A DNA stretch of 64,000 bases from Trichoplusia ni (Eukaryota > Arthropoda > Insecta > Lepidoptera > Noctuidae), in assembly GCF_003590095.1 (NCBI RefSeq), contig NC_039481.1:5332001-5396000 (forward strand), in the 5' to 3' direction. Both the position numbers and the translations under genes were made by a program. Positions within the stretch are counted from its first letter, which is position 1. Every line of letters begins with the position of its first letter. Below are positions 26,165-37,919 of the stretch, piece after piece. The notes under the pieces are model-generated. The model worked only from the letters and a program-made list of their open reading frames with translations, was not told where the DNA came from and did no database searches.

Positions 26165-26275
26165 TGGAGCGAGCTCTACTCCACGCGCATGTGGCTCGAG
26201 CGTCGCCGGCGTACTGACTCACACCGAGGCGGCCGGTCTCTTCTCACTCATCACAGTCGCGCTATAATATATCAC
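26165..26275. other. GC-rich island in AT-rich intergenic DNA
   Basis: This roughly 110-bp tract is dense in CpG (CGAGCGTCGCCGGCG, GAGGCGGCCGG) and stands out sharply from its AT-rich surroundings about 450 bp upstream of the ABCC start codon. It has no clear ORF or clean donor site. It may be a distal promoter or a noncoding first exon. Confidence 0.35.
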
Positions 26276-27581
26276 GGTGAACTCTACTGTGACTAAACAA
26301 ATATTTATCAACTATCCTGTTACCCGCGTTTTTACTTGTTAATTAAAAAAAACTTCAATCAAGACCATTTTTACGCATGTACCTACCGTAATAATGATAA
26401 GAGCTACGATTGTTCGTATTATATTTTAACACATATTTTTATAAATTCTGCCATATTTTTGTAGTGTAGAGAGCGCACTGGTGGTAACCACAACACATTA
26501 AGTTGTAAACAATGCTCGTTCAATACTGTTTCAAAAAAGTAAAATAAATCATTAAATGGTCAATTTGAATTCACAAAACGTATTTACTAAGTTTTTTATT
26601 AGGCAAGCAAAAGAACACACACCAAATATCCGTGTGTTTTTAATATTTGTGGTTTTTTGCTCACCTTAATTATGAGGTTAATTAAAATTATATTTGTAAA
26701 TATCAACTTCTAATAATAACAAATTACACCAAGATGAACCCATTATAAGAATATATTGACGAACTTTGAACTTTGAAAAATGTAGAGCCATCGAAGTTTG
26801 CAAAAAATGTTCATGTAAAGTTTTTTCACCAATATAGTACTAAATAGAGAGTTATTCCATTCCTTGGATCAGTAACAAGAAAAACATTTATGTATAAACT
26901 ATAAGGTATCATAACAAAAAAGGGTCTTAGCGCCAACCGTAAGCGATAAGGGATAACCCTTCTCACACCCCACCAAATAATTTATTTCGTTTGTTGACTA
27001 CTGTTTTTACTGAGTTACCTACTGTTTTTATTTCTCATAAACAAGTTTTGCGACGAAACAATTTATTAGTAGTGATTGATAACGTTATTGAAAAAGATAA
27101 GATTAAAGTTACGTATTATTTCAATAGACAATAAAGTGTCACGATAATCGAGAGCCACGATTATCTGATTTATTTGTAGACCGGAATCCAATTATGAGCT
27201 TTCAACTAAAATGCTTTTTCCCTTAATATTAAGCAAGGTAGAGTCACACAATACTTAAGTCGTTATAAGTTTAAAAGTACTTTTTGTCAGTTATCCCGGT
27301 CAAAACCTATCAAGAAGTAAGGCAGTCGACTAGAGTTTTGTAGTTCGTATAACTAGCTCTCAATCTCAATCTTTATGTGCCTAATCTAGGAAGTTATCTT
27401 AAATTGATTGAAGTAGATGCGTTGAAGTGGAACTGATCAAAATACGCGTTGAAACGTATCACTGGATTGATAAATATTACAAAATTTGTGTTAAAACTAG
27501 CTTAGCAATATAATATGTAGCTTGACTTATTCTGCCAAGCAATCAATTCAAAATAAAACAAGAAGACAATATAGACACGAA

Positions 27582-27620
27582 TTAATTTACATACTTTTCG
27601 TCGAAAAGTATGTAAATTAA
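27582..27620. repeat. Perfect palindrome, 19-bp arms with 1-nt centre
   Basis: The left arm TTAATTTACATACTTTTCG (27582-27600) is exactly complementary to 27602-27620 around a single T. Each outer end is TTAA. No gene is nearby. Confidence 0.85.
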
Positions 27621-28018
27621 ATTCTTTGCTCGTTCTCTTTGTTTTACAAACCTCATTCTTGGAATGTCTTTAACGGGTTCCTGGAAGCTCTTAGAAGCGC
27701 GTGCGTAGCGAAACCATGAGTTATGTTTGGATGGAGGACCAAAACTGACCTCAATATAAAGAAATAAATAAAATGTAGAGTCGATATGCAACCAAGAAAA
27801 ACTAATAAAAAATATACATTCTGAGCTATTATACTACTAACAATAAACTCATTCCGTCCTTGTTATGTGTTTTACTACTTTTGAGTTAATGAATGAAGAG
27901 GTAGGCACTGATGGCCTTCGATTATAAAACACACCGCGAGTAGCGTCAAGACGTTCGCTCAAGTTATAAATAATAAGTTATTTATAAGGTTTAGTTTTAA
28001 AACGTGTCCAAATAATTG

Positions 28019-28260
28019 ACTACCCTGTTAGTCTAGTGGTAAGTGGCCTTGACTAATTTACTGGAGATGACGGGTTCGATTCACAAACAGGACAATTATT
28101 TGTGGGATGAGTAAGTTAATTGGTCTGACTTTGGATTTAATTTATCTATAATAGAATAACATACTACCACAATATTCATATTACAAGCTTTGCTTGATAT
28201 GGTTATTAGGTTATAACAAGTTTACCGTTGACTGTTCTAAGGTGAATAGATTAAACACGA
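28019..28260 (+). repeat. tRNA-derived SINE, family D (copy 1)
   Basis: The head carries pol III box A-like TTAGTCTAGTGGTAAG and box B GGTTCGATTC, followed by AGGACAATTATTTGTGGGAT and a body with AATTTATCTATAATA. It shares its layout with the cleaner copy at 50973-51230. It cannot be a functional tRNA because the acceptor stem does not close. Confidence 0.75.
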
Positions 28261-30621
28261 ACCACGCTTCTAGATAGGACAAAAAAAACTATAGGTATGT
28301 ATATATTTTATCATCGATTCTATTTTAGGCTTTACTTCCAATTTGATAATTTAGTTTTTCTCTCCTTTCTGTCTTTTTTCTAAGCATAATCAAGCTGCCA
28401 TTTGAAAATCTCAAACATACACTTTTATCCTCTCTCCGTCGTGTAGTAGAATTGTCTAAGATTGGCATTTCAATAAAGAACCTCAGAGTAACAAAAATCC
28501 TGACAATTTCACAAGTGTCTGTCGATTAGATACATTTTAAAGAGGCAATTTTAATGCATTCTTTTCGTCAGGGCCTAAAAGCAACTCTGCGTAACTAAAT
28601 ATCTTGAAGGTTCTCTACGTCAGAAGTACTCAATCTTACAAAAATCTTTATCATCCTATATATCTATAAAAGACCCATTATCTTTTATCTTCTCCTTACT
28701 TTCAGCAAAAAAAAAACATTGTGCAATAAACTTTTATAGGAATTTCTACATATTGTGCAATAAACGTAATTTTGCTAAGATATTTTATCTTATTTTGTAG
28801 ATTTATTTATACTTTTTAAATATTTAAATAGAGATATCTCATGACTGATGTATTTTAAGTATAATGGCAAATAATTGAATTGTTTGAGGAGCAAAGAGGC
28901 AATAAAATACTTAATTCGATGTAAGACTAACTGATAGCTTTTAGAAAAAATACGTCTTACTTATATTACGTCGCTAATATCTAATATCTATTGTAAACGA
29001 CTTAAAAAAAGGTTTTATTCGGGGTCAAATGGTATGGAATGGTAGGCTTTTGCATTAGAAATAAACAGTTTTTTGGACATATATATTTTTTTTTTCATTC
29101 ATTTGGTGGTTTTTTAATTGAGGAATTTGTTGAATCCTAGTTGAAAATGTGAGTTGAAAATTTCATTATAAGAAAATAAGAAATCTACATAAACTACATA
29201 AACTGTAAGTAGGCACATAATCTTATTTCTCATTGTCATTTATGTAAGAGGAAACGAACTATCTAGTTATCACTAGGTTATCGTAAATTATTGTTAGATA
29301 CGATTTGAGCGATTCGATATTTATCTCAGATATCAATTTTGTCTCCATCTCGACATCAAGGACTTTTGTTAATAATTGTGTTGTGCAACCAACAAGCTTA
29401 TTTAGATAGAGACTTCTTTATCTTTGAATGTATTTTAATTACTTGTGAAACCAGATAATGCTTCAAAGCATGTTAATTAATAGGTAACTTACACGTAAGT
29501 TCCGCCTCACACTGCGGATTCATTTTTATATTTATTTGATAAGACAGCTTACTAGCTAGGTTCAAAACCTTAATTGACTTCGGGGATGGATGAGTGGTAT
29601 GGGTCACCATGCCAAACCCACTGAGCATGACGTCAACCAAATACATGAATGCTTGTTGTTTGAATGATCGTAAAAACTCTTTAATAATTTTAAAAAAAAA
29701 AAAGGAGTCATTAATGATCATTAAGCAACATTTGCCAACACGATACTTGGAAATTCATTGTATTGATTGTGAATGTTCTACCCCGTTTTGAATTTCCATT
29801 TTACAAAATGCTTAGAATAATACGAATAGTGCCAATTTAATCTAATTTCCAAGGTTTAATTTATCAGCAACGGAATTGAGGCCCAGAACGGCCAGAACTC
29901 ATGTTGGGTTTGAATCTAGTTAGGATTTCGATAAATACCTACCTACACGCTACACGAGAAGTATGCATCATGTATTCTACTGAACTCTATATCAGAATAT
30001 CTATTGCAGGTTGTAAAATACTTTTTAAAACTGAACTTATCCGAGTAGAATGCTAGTTTCCAGATATACCAGGTTTTCTCTTAGCCAGCAAATTAGGTAT
30101 TTTACTTCGAAAAAGATGCAGTCTAATCTATTCTTAAGATTATAATGAATATTTATATAAAAATAATCATAAAATCTTAACCATATCTTATCGTTTTAAA
30201 TACCGTGATTTATTGTAGAATTAAATGTTACAACATATTTAAATAGGTATGTCATAACATGATTATTATATAGTGCAACCTTAATATAACGACTTCCTCG
30301 ATTTAACAAATTCATCGTAATCCCCTTGAATTGTCCATAAGAGTCAATATAAAATTTACATTGCGAACATTCTTTGCGTACAACCTCATAATAACGAATC
30401 TTCAACTATCAAGAAAAAGTATTCATACCTCTAATTAACGAATTTTGCCAACCCAAAACCTTATATAAAGTTTCCACCAATAATATAACACTTAATCTTA
30501 TAATGTGATTCATGTCTCGACACGTTACGACACGCTTTTGTTTGTAAAGTAATCATTGTTTTTTGATGAAAAGTAATGTAAATACCTCTGCTCGTCACTA
30601 TTGATAAAGATTTAAGTTAAA

Positions 30622-30819
30622 ATGGCTCAGAAACGTAAAAGGTGTTCCCTATCGGTCGCAGAAAAGCGAAACATCATTAATTACGTTGACCAAAATCCCA
30701 TGACGAAAAAATTAAACATAGCTAATAAGTTCGGGATTCCCGCAAGTACATTGGCTACAATTTTAAAATTTAAAGATAAGTTTTCAGAAGAAAGTGGTGT
30801 GAATGTAACATACGTATGA
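30622..30819 (+). CDS. Orphan CENP-B/pogo-type N-terminal HTH ORF
   Basis: This is a 65-residue ORF of CENP-B N-terminal/Psq type (start MAQKRKRCSLSVAEKRNIIN, then KKLNIANKFGIPASTLATIL), the DNA-binding HTH of pogo/Tigger transposases and of genes derived from them. No DDE catalytic domain, second HTH or terminal inverted repeats follow, so it is either a 5' remnant of a Tigger-like transposon or the first exon of a derived gene. A possible donor (AAT/GTAACA, about 30806) lies near the end. The domain is clear; expression and completeness are unknown. Confidence 0.55.
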   Translation: MAQKRKRCSLSVAEKRNIINYVDQNPMTKKLNIANKFGIPASTLATILKFKDKFSEESGVNVTYV

Positions 30820-31399
30820 CGTATCTCTATGTATATATTCTATAAATACATTGTTACAATTAAAATATTGAAAAAAGTTCTTAATTAACATCATTCTCTA
30901 ACTAAATCACTATGTGCGAGGTCCATCAAAGTTTGTTGAATCATCTGTTTTGTAGGGTTTGCTAGTGCGACGCATCTTCTAACACGGAACTAATCGCAAG
31001 CTTAGGTCCGCGAACGCCCTAATCAGATATGGATTTTTACTCATAAAACAAGAAAAACATACTTCCAACGGCAACTTCTTATCGAGAGGAGAAATCTATT
31101 GAAGAAACGGAAAGTACAAAAGGAAAGAGAAGAATGCGTGAAAACAAAATGGCTTAAAATAGTAAAAATTCAAAAGCTCGTCAACGTAACTGAAATTCTT
31201 GTAAGCTCTCCTAAGCATTTCGAAGCGTTTACGATGGTCATTTAATTGTACGAACAGCGATGAAGCTATCCTACATTAGCTAAATTTGTATACTTAACAT
31301 AAAAATGGGTACATTTTTTGTAGCGATCCGCCATAGTTAGCCTCAAGAAAGGCTTCAATTTTTTGTTAAGATTAAATAAACAACTGGTTATTATAAGTA

Positions 31400-31800
31400 G
31401 TTTGGCAGTGGCGGATTAAGCCAACGCGGGACAAATTCGGGCATCTTCGGAAATTTCACAAATTTCGGGGCCCTTTGGTTTCTTTAGATTATCAAATTCT
31501 CTCGAACTGTGCTACCCTTTTTTATGGTATGGCGGGGGAATCCTCATGCATACCCACTCCCTCAGGGGAGGGAACCTGGGTAAAGGGTACTGACACGTGG
31601 CTCTGCATAGCATTGCAACACGTATCACGTGACCTACTTACCTTCTGTGTAGAGCTGTTTAAGAATTATACCTAAACAATAACTAGTGTAGGCAACACTC
31701 AATTTTAAAAATGTCGTACAACACATTTTATTACGCTCAGGCTGGTATTAGAGCGCGGGGCCCTCCTATTCTGGCCCGTAGGGCGTAGCATTTGGTATTT
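31400..31800. repeat. Probable decayed mobile-element sequence
   Basis: It contains GGCAGTGGCGGATTAAGCCA near 31405, GGGGCCCT at about 31467 and again at about 31757, and GC-rich blocks foreign to the surroundings. The boundaries and class are not certain; no coding capacity is visible. Confidence 0.35.
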
Positions 31801-34800
31801 GTTCTACCTGATAACTTAAATTATTTACAGAATCTAATGTCTCTATAATGTCTTAAGTACAGTTTAATCGTTCGCTTTCACAAGCAAATAAGAAATTATA
31901 CAACTACGAAGAGGTAAACAATAAAACCATTAAAACCAAGTTTTAAATTCTCAATCACGGAAGCGATTGTTTTATATCACAACGGGAAAGATAACATTTA
32001 GCTGAGCATTTTTTTATCAAGCAAGTTTAATTTGAAGCAGTTTACAAGACTCAAGAACACTTAAAACAATTTTAATAATTATACTTTTATGGCAATCTTT
32101 CGACTTCAATACTTAGTTATATGAAAATATTCAAAATACACACGTGTAGGGCGAGGCACTCGACTCCAACTACAAGCCAGGGCACATTATTTTTTTTAAA
32201 GTAATTTCTAAGCTGAGTTCTCTACTTACTTTAACACAGCATTGTCTTATCTAAAGAATCAGGTGCCCTAGCCAAACGTGCCTCAAATAGTGTGTCGAAA
32301 ACAATATGAACGAGCATGGGGCACATTCATTAGTATAAAGATAGAATATCTCCAGCAACCCTGTGCCTGCTTCACGATATTTTTCAGTTTTTAGTTTTAG
32401 AATTACGAGATTCGATCTAATCAACACCGCCTTGCAAAACATGTCTGCACTCTGAACTGCCCCGATAATTCTTGGATAATAGTTTTTGTAATTCAAAAAG
32501 TGTGTATCAGAATGAGTTTGGTTTAAGATAGCGGTATCTGTTAATATTTATATCGTATCCTGAAAGCATGTTTGCGTAAGTATTGCAATGATAAATACTT
32601 ATAGGTAACTTTACACCTATTCATTATCTTTTATACGATTTAGTAGCACTCACATTTCACTCCAAAGACCTTAGACTCTTAACTACACAAAGTGGAAATC
32701 AGAGGGTCTAGCGAAAACAAAAATCACTGATAAGCAATATACTATATACTGTTTATTTATTATACATATTATCCAGAAATCGTATTCGTAGATATCACCA
32801 AGCGCGTATCTGGCATTAGCTATGTGGCTCGAAATTTGAGTCATGCCGATTTCTTTTCAGTCAGGAACTTTCTTGATGATACATACCGCGTGTGTTGATT
32901 TTGGCAAGCGTTTAGTATTGCAATTCTAATGATATGTCTTAATATGACATTCTGTGATAAGACAAACATCGCTCCTGAAAATTCAATCCCAACACAACTT
33001 GAGATCATACTACTCGGGAGATTTTAAGGTTCCTTCTGTAAGGTTCCTTCAAATCTACGACTTATAATAAGACCATATCATATTGACCATATCATAGACT
33101 TAATATTGAAAGTAAAGGTTAGTATTATTTGTAAAATGCAGGTAGAAAAATATTGCTGCCAAGCCCGGAAGCTAATTGCACGCCCACTATTTCTGGTCAC
33201 GACGATACCGATTACAGTGAGAGCACGCTCAAACCGAGTCAACTTCTGTGTCAATAGACAAATTAAATTTCTCCGAACATATCGCTAACATATTGCTCCA
33301 ATATACTAAACTGACCGACCCAAGTCACGTCACTCGTCGAAGCAATGACAGGTGTGAATGTCATTAAGATCCATCGGATAAGGAGAGATTGCTCTACAGT
33401 CTCTACACGGACCTTGGAGCTCCGAAAGCAATCGGCCGTGGAAACCGCTTTCGGTGATAGTAGCCGTTAATGGTTGTTTCCTTTTCTATATCTACTCAAA
33501 TGGACTCGGACTGAGTAAGATGTCTTCAATAAGAAAGTTCGCACACTGTTAACTTGGAAACGAAGGCACTACCGCATTTAAACATTGTCTGCTGAAATGA
33601 GGTTGTCTTAAAAAAAAAGTGGCAATAAACTGCGATATTTTTGATGTACGTCAAAAATATGAGAAACATCTCTTACTTTCAAAGATGCAAGATATTTTTA
33701 AATAACTTATAATTCATTGATTTTCTGAAAAATATTCTTTATCTCGGGTTTTAACCCAAGGTTAAATAGGTATGTTAAATAATTACGTGGACTGAAGCGT
33801 ATCATCGACATTATCAAGATTAGATATGCTGATTGGAAACGTTTTACTTACTTAACTTACTACAAATATGCATTTATGATTGAGTGCCAATTTTAACTGT
33901 TTTATGCCTGTACAACAAACCTGATATTTTTATTTATTTCTTACGTTCACCTTGTTTATTTTATTCAAATCAAGATCCATTTAGTCAAGATAGGCTACAA
34001 AGTAAAACTTTTTGAACGTCAAGGTATTCTTTTATATAGACAGCACCCCATATCGCCCACCCTTCGCTGCTTCTTTAGTGCTCTGGCTATGAAAAAAAGA
34101 CGGCCCACAGCATAGTACGTTGTCCTTTTTTACAATAACGCATAAATACATAATTCAATTAGGAACTCTTACTTACTTACTAACTTACAACTAGGTAGAT
34201 ACAATTAATTGAATTAATACTTAAACTGCCTTATTTACTCCTAATAACAGATATCGTTTGAACAGCCTCACGATGACCTAGGCATTTAAAATTCATAGCT
34301 AAGCCGTTATCTGCATAAGCTTATTACCATTAGGGTCGATTCACACTGAAAAACACGCACAAAAGGGCGTCACGCTCAATCAGTTGCTTTCACGTCCACC
34401 ACGCCACGCGCCGCTGCTTTTTCAGTGGGGATTGACGATAACACAGCACAATGACAAAATTAAGTCGTCAATTGAAACATTTAGGAAAGGGTCACAGCCT
34501 TGATATTACCGATACCTCACATGTCATAAGCTCTCCAGCCGTTTGGACTGTGGGAAAAGACAATGAAATGGAGGAATCCTTGTTGAGGAAACAATTCTAA
34601 ATCAGTAGCTTACCGTCTTCACCGCATATTCGGCGCCGATTAAGTGTGCGTAGTCCCTTATTTGCTAGAATTGTAGTGGTAACCCTTTATCTACGAATAT
34701 TCAAAATGGCGAACATAGACAATTAAAATAAGCGTGGAAGCTTTTTTCTTACCCCAGCAATATGCACAGAAAATGAGAGCTAGTAAAAAGTCTTAATCAT

Positions 34801-35481
34801 ATTTTGTTATTGTTGATGTTATGACAGTAACAAACTAAGACAGTAAACAATAGTCATTTTTTTCTTAGCAATAGATATTTAGATTATTTCTTATTTTGCA
34901 AGGCCTGTTATAGTTCTTTTTCTAGATAGCGGGCTTTCTCCGAGGGTGGCAACCTCCACAAGCTTTGTTTTAAGTTTTCTCTATCATACCCGAAGCGTCC
35001 ATAAACTTGATATTTGTCTTTTTTGAAAAATTCAAGGTCAATGTAACTTTGAACTGGACCATTGGCACACCTACCTTGATATGTCAATCTGCGTGACGTT
35101 CCAGTTTTTTCTTATCTTTCAACTGTTTTAATCTTTGGACACAACCACTATTCAGGTAGTCATTGATAATTCATACCCGTCACATGAATAAAATATCGAT
35201 AACGCGACAGATATAGTCTTCCAAAATTTATTACAGTGCATTGCATCATTTTAAGGATTCGTGACGTCAAGGCTACAATGATTATCAATAATATCAATTG
35301 TCACTTGTTTACTGCCTTGTCACTTATTTCCAACACAATATTGTTCGAATAAGATAGGATTGAGATGGATTTTTTATCCGGCCTATCTCGTATTTAGTGA
35401 ATGTCTCCCAAGCTAGCACACTCTGTATAGAAGTTATCATACCCTAGTCGTAGCGCAACACTTCACCGGTGTGCTTATCCA

Positions 35482-35731
35482 TACTATCAATATTATAAAT
35501 GCGAAAGTATTTTTGTCTGTCTGTCTTTCTTTCACGCCAAAACCACTGAACCGATTGTAATAAAATTTAGTACACAGATTATCTAGAGCCTTAGGAAGGA
35601 CATAGGCTACTTTTTAAATAGAAAAAGGATTGTGATGGGGTCAAAGTTGATAAAAAATACGGGTTTTGGACATTTCGATTTTAAGGGTAAACTAAAGTCC
35701 ACGCGAACGGAGTCATAGGCAACAGCTAGTG
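35482..35731 (+). repeat. Short interspersed repeat, family B (copy 1)
   Basis: It starts with TATTATAAATGCGAAAGTAT, then (TGTC)n, TTTCACGCCAAAACCACTGA, and ends GGCAACAGCTAG. The layout is the same as at 36553 and 61168. The family is common in moth genomes (established knowledge); its exact class is uncertain. Confidence 0.7.
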
Positions 35732-35896
35732 AAACCATAGGTTAGGATTTTTTCATTGGTAACAATAGTTTAAGAGAGCACGCATGTTAATCCTACAACC
35801 TTCCTGTATAAATGAGATAATACATACCATTACTTTAGCTGTTAAGCTTTTAATAGATAGGTATGATATGTAGGTATAGCATAGTCTTACAATTTG

Positions 35897-35940
35897 CTTT
35901 TCAATAGTTGGGAAAAGGCTAGGCTAGTACGATGATGAAT
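35897..35940 (+). repeat. Relic of a SINE 3' tail
   Basis: ATAGTTGGGAAAAGGCTAGG followed by a GATGATGA run repeats the 3' end of the intact element at 63318-63692. Nothing of the 5' part is recognisable. Confidence 0.55.
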
Positions 35941-36552
35941 TAAAGAAATGAATCCAAACACTATGAATTACTAACTGTAGATTAGAACGGAGTACAAATA
36001 ATTGGTTCGATTAATAAACTATTACCAGCAGTAGTAGATCCAATATTGATTGAGTAGTCAGTCGCAGTTCGACACACCATCACTTAAAAATAATATTTTG
36101 CAGTTGTGAAGACGCTGCAAACTACACGATTTACACACGACGACTCTCTTGAAACTCTATACGTCTCTCTTTCACTACTGCAACGATCATACTTCAAGCG
36201 GTAGGAACAGGCACTCTGGTCTAGATAATCATACCTACATTCAGTTAGTCATGTAGGTATCCCCTATTCATAATTAACTCAATGAGCTTACTGCCTCTCT
36301 GCCTACTACAGTCTGCAGTTGTGAAGGATCGACACAGCTGTTCGCTATGTAACGCGCACTCTCGTTTATGCATTGCGCCATTGATCAATTTACTAGCTTT
36401 TTGAACTTTATGCTGCTCTTCGTAAGATCGGACAACAACTAAATATTTTTAATAAATACACCGCTCATCCTTTGAGATCCGTGACACGTCGAACGACTTG
36501 GAACCTACCTAAAATGATCATCCGTGTGATAAGATATCTAGTCAAAGACATT

Positions 36553-36752
36553 TAGTTACGAAAGTAACTCTGTCTGTCTGTTACGCTTTCACGTCTAAGC
36601 CACTGAACTGATTTTAATGAAATTTTGTACAGAGATAGAGTTGACCTTGAGAAAAAACAGGATAGTTTTTATTCCAGACTTTTGAAGAGTTCTCTTGAAA
36701 ACGCGATATAACCGACCACGACGCGGGCGAAGCCGCGGGCGAAAAGCTAGTA
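36553..36752 (+). repeat. Short interspersed repeat, family B (copy 2)
   Basis: The blocks are CTGTCTGTCTGTTACGCTTT, CCACTGAACTGATTTTAATG, a CGCGATATAACCGACCACGA-type block and the end CGGGCGAAAAGCTAG. It matches 61168-61373 over nearly its whole length. Confidence 0.75.
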
Positions 36753-37059
36753 AGATAGAGATGTAAGAGTGTATTTCCATATATTTTCAGACGCTAGGAA
36801 GAACTATGCTTAGTTGGTCTTGGTAGGTATGTGAAGGCTATGTTTGGTTCGAATAAGACACGTGTAATTTCTAGTATATCGATAGATCACGATAAAAAAT
36901 ACAGATAACCCAGGCTGTCTGTAATAACAACACCCAGCGATGTGTAAGATAGCATAATCAGGTGAGAGTTCGATATGTGTGGGCGAAATCAAAATGCAAA
37001 GTGGATTTACAAATTGGAATTTCCACAAGAAAAACGTGAATGTAGTCAATATACCTATA

Positions 37060-37117
37060 GGTACATCTTTTAGGCGCTGATAGATGTCAGTCTGCGCCTG
37101 AAAGATGTATATGTACC
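37060..37117. repeat. Imperfect hairpin, about 18-bp stem
   Basis: The arm GGTACATCTTTTAGGCGC (37060-37077) pairs with 37093-37117 with one G-U-type mismatch and a 4-6 nt bulge; the loop is about 15 nt. Its origin is unknown. Confidence 0.55.
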
Positions 37118-37169
37118 ATTTTAAGTCATTCACTTGTCATCAGTTTTTAACTTTAAATTTATTTATTTC

Positions 37170-37375
37170 TTAACGGCTCCCGCACTAAGGAACTTAATCT
37201 TTGTGTCGCGGGGGTTTCCTAAACATACAAATCACATGCACAAAGATAACGAGACTCAGGACAAGCATTCGTGGACCACACAAATGCTTGTCCTACGCGG
37301 GGATCGAACCCGCGACACGTCACGCTCAGTGGGTTTGGCTTGGCGACCTCAACCACTGAACTATTGCTAGCGTGT
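37170..37375 (-). repeat. tRNA-derived SINE, family C (copy 2)
   Basis: Read on the minus strand it begins TAGCAATAGTTCAGTGGTTG (box A) and carries GCGGGTTCGATCCCCGC (box B), followed by GTAGGACAAGCATTTGTGTG. It is much better preserved than the copy at about 7695-7840. It is not a tRNA gene, as the acceptor arms do not pair. Confidence 0.75.
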
Positions 37376-37919
37376 GTTTCCATGTCCAACAAATAAACGG
37401 AAGATGGTATCGATTTAGTCGGCCTTCAAAAAAAGTAATGTAAAATCGCTTAAAGTTCTTTGCGAACCGTGTGAGATGTTCCTAAATAAAATCTCATCGC
37501 GAATATTTACAAATTACTAATACATATAATGGGTTACATAGTGGTTTCTTAGGTTTACGCGAATGTGATGAAACTAAAATCTAAAATTAAACCGCGATAA
37601 AATCCGTAAAAGTAGTTTCATTTCAACATAGTATAATGGGATTGCCCAACTTATCATGACAAAGCATGTTTGTTAATAGGAGTCTTTTAAACAACTTAAA
37701 AGGCTAAGACTTGAATTTAGGTAATCAACGATGTTGGGTCTGACATATAACTTGATAATAATACACTCAATGCATATCACCACCTTAAAAGAATACAATG
37801 ATTCTTCATTACGAGATTGATTGCGTGATGTAAAGAGTAAGGGTACAATGATGTAAAACATAATTATAAATATTTATTACAGTAAAATGGCAATAATATC
37901 AATTAAATACACTTAATAT

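Larger units (their letters stand above)
25851..30600. other. Gene-poor region upstream of the ABCC gene
   Basis: No convincing coding exon was found on either strand. Contents: a GC-rich patch at about 26165-26275, a 39-bp palindrome at 27582-27620, a tRNA-derived SINE at about 28019-28260, and AT-rich unique sequence. Confidence 0.5.
30820..37919. other. Gene-poor region between the CENP-B-like ORF and COMMD2
   Basis: No supportable coding gene was found. It contains probable transposon debris (31400-31800), family B repeats at about 35482-35731 and 36553-36752, a repeat tail relic at 35897-35940, a hairpin at 37060-37117, and a reverse tRNA-derived SINE at about 37170-37375. Confidence 0.5.

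Noticed and set aside
31066..31210. Lys-rich frame downstream of the CENP-B-like ORF as its second exon
   Set aside because: No good acceptor was found, and the Lys/Glu-rich content is easily produced by AT-rich DNA; support is too weak.
37280..37375. A possible minus-strand tRNA gene with GGTTCGATCCC
   Set aside because: It is part of a repeat family shared with 7695-7840 and lacks a paired acceptor arm.
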